Source: Breoghania sp. L-A4 (GTDB lineage: Bacteria; Pseudomonadota; Alphaproteobacteria; Rhizobiales; Stappiaceae). From it: a DNA stretch of 64,000 nucleotides. How positions within the stretch are numbered: the first letter of the stretch is position 1; each line of letters starts with the position of its first letter. Both the position numbers and the translations under genes were made by a program. Location of the stretch: the NCBI RefSeq assembly GCF_003432385.1, contig NZ_CP031841.1:1651579-1715578 (forward strand). The letters run 5' to 3'. Below are positions 25,146 through 32,797 of this stretch, piece after piece. The notes beneath the pieces were generated by a model. The model was not told where the DNA came from, made no database searches, and worked only from the letters and a program-made list of their open reading frames with translations.

Positions 25146-28106
25146 ATGACAGAGCCGACCAATGGGGCGCTCAGCGCGCGGATCAGCGTGGTTCCGCCAT
25201 GCGCGGATGCCGCGCATGGCGAGGAATTGATCGCGGATCTTGTTGCCCGCGCCGGGAAAGCTGAGGGGGGCGAGGCGCTTTGCGCCGCGATTCGCGCCGA
25301 TCAGAGGCTGCGGGCGTTTCTCGCAGGGGTGTTTTTCAACGCGCCGTTCCTGCGCGATCTCGCCATGCAGGACCCGCAGCGTCTGTCGCGGATTGTCGCG
25401 GGCGACCCCGAAGCGGCGATCACGACGCTGGAGCGCGATCTCGCCGCCTTCCGTCCCACTGACGAGGCCGATCTGTCACGCGCCCTGCGCCGCGCCAAGC
25501 AGGAGGCGGCGCTTGCCATCGGGCTTGCCGATCTCGCGGGCATCTGGCCGGTGATGCAGGTGACGTGCGCCCTGACGCGCGTCGCCGATGCGGCGCTTGG
25601 GGCGGCCATCCGCTTTCTCCTTTCCGACATGGCCGCGCGCGGCCGTTATGTGCCCAGGTATCCGGACGATCCCGCCAAGGGAAGCGGCTGGATCATTCTG
25701 GCGATGGGCAAATATGGCGCCTTCGAGCTCAACTATTCCTCCGACATCGATCTCATCGTGCTGTTCGACGCGGCGCGGGCCGGCCTGCCCGAGGGCGTCG
25801 AGCCGGCGATGGAATTCGTGCGCGCCACCAAGCGGCTGGTGAAAATCATGCAGGAGCGCACCGCCGACGGCTATGTGTTCCGCACGGATCTGCGGCTCAG
25901 GCCCGATCCCGGCGCGACGCCGCCGGCGCTGGGGATGGAAAACGCGCTGATCTACTACGAGAGCATGGGCCAGAACTGGGAGCGCGCGGCGCTGATCAAG
26001 GCCCGGCCCTGCGCCGGAGACATCGAGGCGGGCGACGATTTCCTGCGCGAGATCGTGCCGTTCATCTGGCGCAAGTCGCTGGATTTCGCGGCGATCGCCG
26101 ATGTGCATTCGATGAAGCGGCAGATTCACGCGCACAAGGGCCATGGCGTCATCGCGGTGGCGGGTCACAACGTGAAGCTCGGGCGCGGCGGCATCCGCGA
26201 GATCGAGTTCTTCGTGCAGACGCAGCAGTTGATCGCAGGCGGCCGCAACCCGGATCTGCGCCGCCGCGGAACCCTGGAGATGCTGGATCTGCTGGTGGAG
26301 GCCACGTGGGTGGACGCCGATACCCGCGCGGAGCTTGCCGAGGCCTATTGTTTCCTGCGCGCCGTCGAACACCGCATCCAGATGGTCAATGACGAGCAGA
26401 CCCATACGCTGCCCGACAACGACGAGGGACTGGCGCGTATCGCCGCGCTGATGGGCATGCCTGATCGCGAGACATTCGACGCGGCGCTCAGGCAGCGCCT
26501 GCGCACGGTGCAGGGGCATTACGCGGAGCTGTTCGAGGCGGAGCCGGAGCTGTCGTCGGAACTGGGCAACCTGGTGTTCACCGGCGGGGACGACGATCCG
26601 GGCACGCTGGAGACGCTGAGCTCATTGGGTTTCAAGCGGCCGAGCGACGCCATCCGCATCGTCAGCGCCTGGCATTTCGGCCGCTATCCTGCGATGCGAT
26701 CGGCCAAGGCGCGTGAACGGCTGACCGAGCTGCATCCGGCGCTGATCGACGCCTTCAGCCAGACCGACAACCCGGATGGCGCGCTGGCGGCGTTTGACCG
26801 GTTTCTGGCGGGGCTGCCCTCCGGCGTGCAGCTTTTCTCGCTGCTGCGCTCCAACCCGCATCTGCTGAAGCTGCTGGCGACGGTGATGGGCGAGGCGCCA
26901 CGGCTGGCCGAAATCGTCTCCAAGCGGTCAAGGGTGCTGGACGCGATGCTCGATCCCGCGTTCTTCGACGCCATGCCGCGGGAGAAGGAATTCGCCGACC
27001 GCCTGCGCACATCGCTCGCCGACGCGCGCTCCTATGAGGAGACGCTGGACCGCATGCGCATCTTCGCCCAGGAGCAGCAGTTCCTCATCGGCGTGCGGCT
27101 TCTGGGCGACGCGCTCGCGGTGGGCCGGGCGGGCCGTGCCTATGCGCGGCTGGCCGAGGTGGTGGTGCGCGACCTTCTGGAAGCCGCCAAGCAGCATCTT
27201 GCCGAGGCGCACGGCGCGGTCGAGGGCGGACAGGTGGTGGTGCTGGCCATGGGCAAGCTCGGCAGCCTGGAGATGACGCCGACGTCGGATCTCGACCTGA
27301 TCGTGCTGTACGATTTTCCCGACGACGTCACGGCGAGCGAGGGGCCCCGGCCGCTTTCTCCGAGCCAGTATTTCATTCGCCTGACCCAGCGGCTTCTGGC
27401 GGCGCTTTCCGCGCCCACCGCCGAAGGCACTCTGTATGAGGTGGACTTCCGCCTGCGGCCGTCCGGCAACGCCGGGCCGCTGGCCACACGGTTCGCGGGC
27501 TTTGCGGACTATCAGCGCGAGAAGGCCTGGACGTGGGAGCACATGGCGCTGACCCGCGCCCGGGTGATCGCGGGCGATGCGGACCTTTGGGAGCGCACCA
27601 CGGCGGTGATTGAGGACGTGCTGCGCAGCCCGCGCGATATCCCGGCCTTGCGCCGGGACGTGGCCTCCATGCGCGCGCGGATTGAGGCGGAGAAGGGATC
27701 GACGGACCGCTGGGCGCTGAAGGAGGTGGCCGGCGGGCTGGTCGACGTGGAGTTCATCGGACAATATCTGCAGTTGGCCAATGCCGCCGCCCATCCCGAA
27801 ATCCTGGCGCACGCGAGCCTGGACGCCCTGACGAAGGCCGGGGAGGCCGGTTTGCTGGCGGCGGACGACGCGGAGCTGCTGGTGCGCGCGACGCGGCTGT
27901 ATCAGGGCCTGATGCAGATCCTGCGGCTGTCGGTTGCTGGGAAATTCTCCGCCGAGGCCGCGCCCAGAGGCGTGCTGGATCTGCTGGCGCGGGTCAGCAA
28001 CGAGCCCGATTTCTCGCGCCTCGAGGCGCATCTGGACGAAACCCAGACCGCCGTCCGCGCCGCTTTCGAGCGCATTATTGGGCCTGTTGTAAGGTCGGAG
28101 GGGTGA
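25146..28106 (+). CDS. glnE: Bifunctional glutamine synthetase adenylyltransferase/deadenylase
   Basis: A 986-residue GlnE with both nucleotidyltransferase domains. The N-terminal deadenylylation motif is MGKYGAFELNYSSDIDLIVL near residues 183-202. The C-terminal adenylylation motif is MGKLGSLEMTPTSDLDLIVL near residues 702-721. It attaches AMP to or removes it from glutamine synthetase in response to PII and glutamine. Length and ends are normal and this copy is complete. Its last 1143 bp (from codon 607 to the stop) recur at 31611-32753. The ordinary downstream neighbour, pleC, is now displaced by the island and that second copy. Confidence 0.95.
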   Translation: MTEPTNGALSARISVVPPCADAAHGEELIADLVARAGKAEGGEALCAAIRADQRLRAFLAGVFFNAPFLRDLAMQDPQRLSRIVAGDPEAAITTLERDLAAFRPTDEADLSRALRRAKQEAALAIGLADLAGIWPVMQVTCALTRVADAALGAAIRFLLSDMAARGRYVPRYPDDPAKGSGWIILAMGKYGAFELNYSSDIDLIVLFDAARAGLPEGVEPAMEFVRATKRLVKIMQERTADGYVFRTDLRLRPDPGATPPALGMENALIYYESMGQNWERAALIKARPCAGDIEAGDDFLREIVPFIWRKSLDFAAIADVHSMKRQIHAHKGHGVIAVAGHNVKLGRGGIREIEFFVQTQQLIAGGRNPDLRRRGTLEMLDLLVEATWVDADTRAELAEAYCFLRAVEHRIQMVNDEQTHTLPDNDEGLARIAALMGMPDRETFDAALRQRLRTVQGHYAELFEAEPELSSELGNLVFTGGDDDPGTLETLSSLGFKRPSDAIRIVSAWHFGRYPAMRSAKARERLTELHPALIDAFSQTDNPDGALAAFDRFLAGLPSGVQLFSLLRSNPHLLKLLATVMGEAPRLAEIVSKRSRVLDAMLDPAFFDAMPREKEFADRLRTSLADARSYEETLDRMRIFAQEQQFLIGVRLLGDALAVGRAGRAYARLAEVVVRDLLEAAKQHLAEAHGAVEGGQVVVLAMGKLGSLEMTPTSDLDLIVLYDFPDDVTASEGPRPLSPSQYFIRLTQRLLAALSAPTAEGTLYEVDFRLRPSGNAGPLATRFAGFADYQREKAWTWEHMALTRARVIAGDADLWERTTAVIEDVLRSPRDIPALRRDVASMRARIEAEKGSTDRWALKEVAGGLVDVEFIGQYLQLANAAAHPEILAHASLDALTKAGEAGLLAADDAELLVRATRLYQGLMQILRLSVAGKFSAEAAPRGVLDLLARVSNEPDFSRLEAHLDETQTAVRAAFERIIGPVVRSEG
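26964..28106 (+). repeat. Direct repeat, copy A: 3' part of glnE
   Basis: These 1143 bp recur at 31611-32753 in the same orientation with no length difference. By eye there are about 50 substitutions (roughly 96% identity), many synonymous and clustered near the stop codon. Eight or so residues differ. The two copies bracket the low-GC island. Confidence 0.9.
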
Positions 28107-28136
28107 GACGCGGGGCGCGAAGGCAGCGAGCGGACC

Positions 28137-28570
28137 ACGAAGCGCCACTCAACATGCCTCGGCCCTGGGCGGGAAGGCCGGCTGCCAGACGCTGACGTCG
28201 CCGACACGCGCTTCCGGTGACGGGCCGGTCATGGCGGCGGCGGTTTTCGCGCGAGAGCTCGACTTCCGATGCGGCCTGGCTCGATCGCTGCGGTGTCCCC
28301 CGATGGGCATCGTGCCGGCGCAACCACGCCCGAGATCGCCCCGGCCGGGATCGACCGAGTTCGCGCGGACCCGGTCGAGCGGTCGGCATCCCGTTCGAGC
28401 AAGAGGCCTGTCCCGCCGACCTGGCGAGGATCGTCCCGTTGCCGGCTGTGGTCGCCGGCGCCGGGCCGGGATGCGAGGTCGATCACGTCGAGAGACGATC
28501 ACGGAGCGGCCTTCGCCGTCATGCGCCGATGACCGTCCGTGCCTTGCCGCGAGCGCGCCGCGCGACATCA
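28137..28570 (+). mobile_element. Degenerate IS701-type transposase remnant (left)
   Basis: The region has no intact gene, but segments in shifting frames match the IS701-family DDE transposase order. These are ASALGGKAGCQTLTSPT (from 28156), GPVMAAAVF, then EIAPAGIDRVRA, RAVGIP and CPADLARIVP (near 28390-28440), and DHVERRSRSGLRRHAPM (from 28481). The N-terminal third is absent, and about 100 residues are deleted between the last two segments. It starts about 30 bp after the glnE stop. No terminal inverted repeats are recognisable. Confidence 0.7.
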
Positions 28571-28714
28571 AACAAACAGACGAGGCGGATACTCCAAACG
28601 ATCACGCCGCAAAGCGCCAATTGCTCCGACAATAGATGCGTTAAATGCATATGGCACGCTAATTGCTCGTAGATCGGCGTGAGATAAGCTGTACAACAAA
28701 CGATCAGGTCGACT

Positions 28715-29560
28715 ATGAATATTGGTGGCGCAAGCTATTTACCCGTATATCAAACGACAATATCGAGTGCAGGTAATACTTCCTCTCCTGCCAAGATTGT
28801 TCCGGCCTCCGCGAAAGAGGCTGTTGATGAGCCGCAAAAAGCACAAAGCAATGATTCTGCTCCGGTCCCACCTGTTTCCGATGAGGTGAAAGCCGCTTTG
28901 TTGGCTTTGCAAGAGATTTCCGAAGGGGTGGATAGTCAGAAAAGCTCGGTCAACATAAATGGGCTCACGATTGTGACATCCGGTCACAGCATTGATAGCA
29001 GAGAAGGCGTTTCGCTGTTGCGGACAGTCTCCGGCGCTGGCGCGGACGGAGCGTTTTCAGGACTCTCAACGTTTGGAACGCAACAAGAAGACCTGGAAAA
29101 TTCGGCTCGTTCCGCGAATGATGACACCATAGCTCTGGAGTTCACCGGCGGCATGACGGTCCTTGAATCCAAGGCACTTGAAGCGCTCCCGGATGGAGCG
29201 TCTGGACCCTATATGAATATTGATTTTTTCAGGACGGCAGGAACGTGGGATGGAGGAGATCCCATAAAGAAAAGTAATTTGGAGGACGATGTTGAAGCGG
29301 ATCAGCGGACGCGAATTAAAAGCTTGATGAATGTTGTTGATGCCGAAAGTCAGTTGCAGGCGGAATATGGCGCCGATGTGAAGCTGATCTATAGCCATGT
29401 CGACAATGGTTACGTCATGCTCACTCCGGATGATGCCAATTACGACAACTTGAAGAGCGCTGAAAGCAGCGTTCAAAGCGTCATCGATGAGATTGGAAGA
29501 GGGTATGTCAGCAAAGATGCCGTGGGCGATGTTCTCAGACAATATGGATATCGCATATGA
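28715..29560 (+). CDS. Unrecognised 281-residue protein in the low-GC island
   Basis: An acidic, probably soluble protein with no signal peptide or membrane helix. Residues 1-70 are Ser/Thr/Ala/Pro-rich and look disordered (TTISSAGNTSSPAKIVPASA). The middle includes NINGLTIVTSGHSIDSREG. The C-terminal 110 residues look helical and charged (SNLEDDVEADQRTRIKSLMN, then VIDEIGRGYVSKDAVGDVL). I know no family. GC content and codon use (many A/T third positions) differ sharply from glnE and pleC, pointing to transfer. It is the first of two co-directional genes. A weak AGG lies before the ATG. Confidence 0.65.
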   Translation: MNIGGASYLPVYQTTISSAGNTSSPAKIVPASAKEAVDEPQKAQSNDSAPVPPVSDEVKAALLALQEISEGVDSQKSSVNINGLTIVTSGHSIDSREGVSLLRTVSGAGADGAFSGLSTFGTQQEDLENSARSANDDTIALEFTGGMTVLESKALEALPDGASGPYMNIDFFRTAGTWDGGDPIKKSNLEDDVEADQRTRIKSLMNVVDAESQLQAEYGADVKLIYSHVDNGYVMLTPDDANYDNLKSAESSVQSVIDEIGRGYVSKDAVGDVLRQYGYRI

Positions 29561-29727
29561 GGCGTCATGCGCTTCCGCGGGAAATTCTGACCGAGCAACT
29601 TTTTCCGTGTGGGGAAAAATTGCCTGATGGTCGCGCCGATGATCGCAAGAGACATGATGATTATTGCGGCGCGCTTGCGATCTCCTAATCAAGAGAAACG
29701 AAGAAGACCCTAGAAAGGATATACGGC

Positions 29728-30426
29728 ATGACCTCGATTTCGGGCTTGCTTTCCTCTTTTGTACGGCCGGGCACAAGGACATCCTCCGCTTCAGATGTCG
29801 CGGCTCACAAAGCTATTGAAAATGCCGAAAAACGAGAAGCAACGGCTGGCGCGAGGGCGCAGAACCCTGATCAGATGCGCCAAAGTGTTTTCAAGAGCGA
29901 ACAGGCCTATACCGAGTTTAAGGCGCAACAGATCGCGCAAGAAAGAGATGGTGCTCAAATCAGAGACGCTCCGGCGGCAAGCAAAGTGAGCATGGACACC
30001 AATCACGGAGATGTCGAAATTGATTTGGATGAATATTATAACGGGACGCAAAATAAAAATGTGGACCTTGATAAGGTTCCTCTTTTTATGCCGAGCGCGG
30101 AGAATTTAAAGGCGTTGTCCGCGCATGCGTCAAGCCGTCTTCAGGAGTTGTTGGAAGAGTATGATATACCGACTGCGCCGGAACAAATTACCTATGACAA
30201 CCAGGGTAAAATGCAGTTGCCGGATGGTTATCCTTATACGGACCAGCTCCAGCAAGCTTTGGAAGAAAATCCAGGCCTTTCCAGGGAATTACGTGATTTG
30301 AACTCAATGAGCTCGGTTTTCGCCAAGATGCAGGAATCCTTGCCCTTCCTGGAAGCGTATGGCAAGGCGGGTTCATCCGCGGAGGCTCAGAAGGGTGTTG
30401 ATCAATACAGCTACCTTTTCAGATAG
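29728..30426 (+). CDS. Unrecognised 232-residue protein in the low-GC island
   Basis: A soluble, mainly helical protein with no signal peptide or recognised domain. A Ser/Thr-rich N-terminus (SSFVRPGTRTSSASDV) is followed by a charged helix (EKREATAGARAQNPDQMRQS), an acidic patch (GDVEIDLDEYYNGTQNKNVD) and a C-terminal helical region (LQQALEENPGLSRELRDLNS). The overall plan, a disordered Ser/Thr-rich head and a helical tail, resembles that of the preceding gene, 167 bp upstream. The ribosome binding site AAAGGATATACGGC supports the start. Its last 54 bp overlap the 3' end of the opposing membrane-protein gene. Confidence 0.65.
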   Translation: MTSISGLLSSFVRPGTRTSSASDVAAHKAIENAEKREATAGARAQNPDQMRQSVFKSEQAYTEFKAQQIAQERDGAQIRDAPAASKVSMDTNHGDVEIDLDEYYNGTQNKNVDLDKVPLFMPSAENLKALSAHASSRLQELLEEYDIPTAPEQITYDNQGKMQLPDGYPYTDQLQQALEENPGLSRELRDLNSMSSVFAKMQESLPFLEAYGKAGSSAEAQKGVDQYSYLFR

Positions 30427-31101
30427 CCGGTCATCTGCCCAAGGGGCGCTGATTTTGGTCAGTGACGGAGGTTTTCGTCGATTGGCGGATGCCGCGCCTC
30501 TCGACTTGGATGATTTGTTATGAAATGTCGTCATCTTTCTTGTTGCGACGAAGAAAGATGGGGCCAAGCATATAATGAATATTATCATGCCGCCGAGAGC
30601 GAACGGTATGACGGCGCCGCCGCTTTCGGGACTTGCGATTAGACTCCACAAAATTTTTCCAACAGCGCCAACGATTGCTATGAAGGCGCCCAATAACAGC
30701 GAGCGCCGCCAAAACGCTGCTGCTGTCATGAAAAGAAAAGCGAAAATAAATATAATTGCAATGATGTTTTGTTGGTCAAACCCGGCGTTGAGACGCTGGC
30801 GTTCCATCAGAAGAAATTCGTGCACACTCGTATTGACTTCTGTGGGGGCGGGAAACCAGAACATGGACGTTAAAATTGCGAGAGTCGTTAATAGAATTCC
30901 ATTCAGGCTTCGGCGATATGCAAAATAGCAATAAGGGATCATAAGCAGAGGTCGTGCAACCCATGACAATACGTTTTGGTGTCGCTCGAATGCCCAGTCA
31001 AAGACGCCGTCATCCGTAAAGAAAATGTACAATAAAAGGACATGCGCTACGGCCAATATTGCAAAAATTATCTTTTTTCGATGAAATTGTAAGCTTGTCA
31101 C
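30373..31101 (-). CDS. Six-helix membrane protein of unknown function in the low-GC island
   Basis: A 242-residue protein with six hydrophobic segments at about residues 10-27, 44-63, 66-83, 113-132, 135-156 and 163-185 (for example IIFAILAVAHVLLLYIFF and NIIAIIFIFAFLFMTAAAFW). A basic, Ser-rich cytoplasmic tail follows. No transporter or enzyme signature is visible. The start is a GTG at 31101, which overlaps a possible upstream small frame by 4 bp. Its 3' end overlaps the converging gene by 54 bp, so the last 17 residues of one of the two could be spurious. Composition is low-GC like the other island genes. Confidence 0.6.
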   Translation of the reverse strand: MTSLQFHRKKIIFAILAVAHVLLLYIFFTDDGVFDWAFERHQNVLSWVARPLLMIPYCYFAYRRSLNGILLTTLAILTSMFWFPAPTEVNTSVHEFLLMERQRLNAGFDQQNIIAIIFIFAFLFMTAAAFWRRSLLLGAFIAIVGAVGKILWSLIASPESGGAVIPFALGGMIIFIICLAPSFFVATRKMTTFHNKSSKSRGAASANRRKPPSLTKISAPWADDRLSEKVAVLINTLLSLRG

Positions 31102-31319
31102 AGTTTGATTTCACTCAAGTTTAAGACTGAGGTTGATATCGAAACCCGCGTATCGGAAGGTGGCAGCCACGAGAATTTCTGGATGGCCAAAATGTAATTG
31201 GAAAAACTATCGACTGATGAATTGGCGCCGCCGTCACGCAGGATATAAGCCTCGTCGCACAAGATCGGGATCACCTGGTTGTTTTCGAGAATGTCTGAAT
31301 GTGTGTCGCAAGGGCTCAA
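31098..31319 (-). CDS. Possible small gene coupled to the membrane-protein gene
   Basis: A 73-codon frame (TTG start) ends in a GTGA overlap with the membrane-protein start, typical of translational coupling. The sequence (LCDEAYILRDGGANSSVDSF, then ILAIQKFSWLPPSDTRVSIS) is not low complexity. There is no ATG and no clear ribosome binding site, and the 5' end runs close to the transposase remnant, so it may be a truncated remainder of a longer gene. Function unknown. Confidence 0.3.
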   Translation of the reverse strand: MSPCDTHSDILENNQVIPILCDEAYILRDGGANSSVDSFSNYILAIQKFSWLPPSDTRVSISTSVLNLSEIKL

Positions 31320-31412
31320 CGAGCGGCTACCGTAGCCTGCAACGTTTATAGATCAATGATTCTTGTTGACTTGTCGTTGCCCACGGCGACATTCGGTATC
31401 CCGGCCAGACCG

Positions 31413-31624
31413 CCGTGCGGATCGGTCCTGTCCGGGGCGTCGGTGAGCATCGCTCGACCGGCGAGCACGAATATCGTCTCCCCACCTTCCCGCCGACATC
31501 CCGCTCAAGCGACTGGCAGGTGCGAGGCCGGACGGGTCTGCGAACAGGCGCATCGACAGCTTAAGAAGGAACTCGGGCTTGATCACCGTGGGGGCGATCG
31601 TGGAGCGGCCTTCGACGCCATGCC
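31413..31624 (+). mobile_element. Degenerate IS701-type transposase remnant (right), fused to glnE fragment
   Basis: Segments in changing frames match the C-terminal part of IS701-type transposases: AVRIGPVRGVGEHRSTGEHE (from 31413), RVCEQAHRQLKKELGLDH, and after a frame change GRSWSGLRRHA (from about 31592). The last segment runs into the first bases of the glnE repeat. TTCGACGCCATGCC is read as LRRHA in the transposase frame and as FDAMP in the glnE frame. The 5' half of the transposase is missing, and frameshifts show it is dead. Confidence 0.7.
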
Positions 31625-32753
31625 GCGGGAGAAGGAATTCGCCGACCGCCTGCACACCTCGCTTGGCGACGCGCGCTCCTATGAGGAGACGCTGGACCGC
31701 ATGCGCATCTTCGCGCAGGAGCAGCAGTTCCTCATCGGCGTGCGGCTTCTGGGCGACGCGCTCGCCGTGGGCCGGGCGGGCCGTGCCTATGCGCGGCTGG
31801 CCGAGGTGGTGGTGCGCGACCTTCTGGAAGCCGCCAAGCAGCATCTTGCCGAGGCGCACGGCGCGGTTGAGGGCGGACAGGTGGTGGTGCTGGCCATGGG
31901 CAAGCTCGGCAGCCTGGAGATGACGCCGACCTCGGATCTCGATCTGATCGTGCTCTATGATTTTCCCGACGACGTGACGGCGAGCGAGGGGCCCCGGCCG
32001 CTTTCGCCGAGCCAGTATTTCATTCGCCTGACCCAGCGGCTTCTGGCGGCGCTTTCCGCGCCCACCGCCGAAGGCACCTTGTATGAGGTGGATTTCCGCC
32101 TGCGGCCGTCCGGCAACGCCGGGCCGCTGGCCACGCGGTTCGCGGGCTTTGCGGACTATCAGCGCGAAAAGGCCTGGACGTGGGAGCACATGGCGCTGAC
32201 CCGCGCCCGGGTGATCGCGGGCGATGCGGACCTTTGGGAGCGCACCACGGCGGTGATCGAGGACGTGTTGTGCGCGCCGCGCGACATCGTCGCCTTGCGC
32301 CGGGACGTGGCCTCCATGCGCGCCCGCATCGAGGCGGAGAAGGGATCGACGGACCGCTGGGCGCTGAAGGAGGTGGCCGGCGGGCTGGTCGACGTGGAGT
32401 TCATCGGACAATATCTGCAGTTGGCCAATGCCGCCGCCCATCCCGAAATCCTGGCGCATGCGAGCCTGGACGCCCTGACGAAGGCCGGGGAGGCCGGTTT
32501 GCTGGCGGCGGACGACGCGGAGCTGCTGGTGCGCGCGACGCGGCTGTATCAGGGCTTGATGCAGATCCTGAGGCTGTCGGTTGCGGGGAAATTTTCCGCC
32601 GAGGCCGCGCCCAGAGGCGTGCTGGATCTGCTGGCGCGGGTCAGCAACGAGCCCGATTTCTCGCGCCTCGAGGCGCATCTGGATGAAACCCAGGCCGCCG
32701 TCCGCGCCGCCTTCGAGCGCATCATTGGGCCGGTGGTGCGCGGGGCGGAGTGA
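31611..32753 (+). pseudogene. Truncated second copy of glnE (C-terminal adenylyltransferase part)
   Basis: These 380 codons correspond to residues 607-986 of the full GlnE. They keep the adenylylation motif MGKLGSLEMTPTSDLDLIVL and the normal C-terminus, but lack the deadenylase domain and the first part of the C-terminal half. There are no stops or indels relative to the full copy; about eight residues differ (for example Arg to His near the start). The frame is open upstream through the transposase remnant to 31299, so a hybrid protein of up to 484 residues could be made. An internal start at the Met of DAMPREKEF is also possible. Whether it is expressed is unknown. Confidence 0.85.
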
Positions 32754-32797
32754 CGCGAAGAGGCTGTTTAGAAGCGCTCCGCAAAGCGGACATAAGC

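Noticed and set aside
28107-31610. Search for a tRNA or attachment-site duplication at the island edges
   Set aside because: No tRNA gene or short direct repeat was seen; the only flanking repeat is the 1143-bp glnE segment, so an integrase-type site is not supported.
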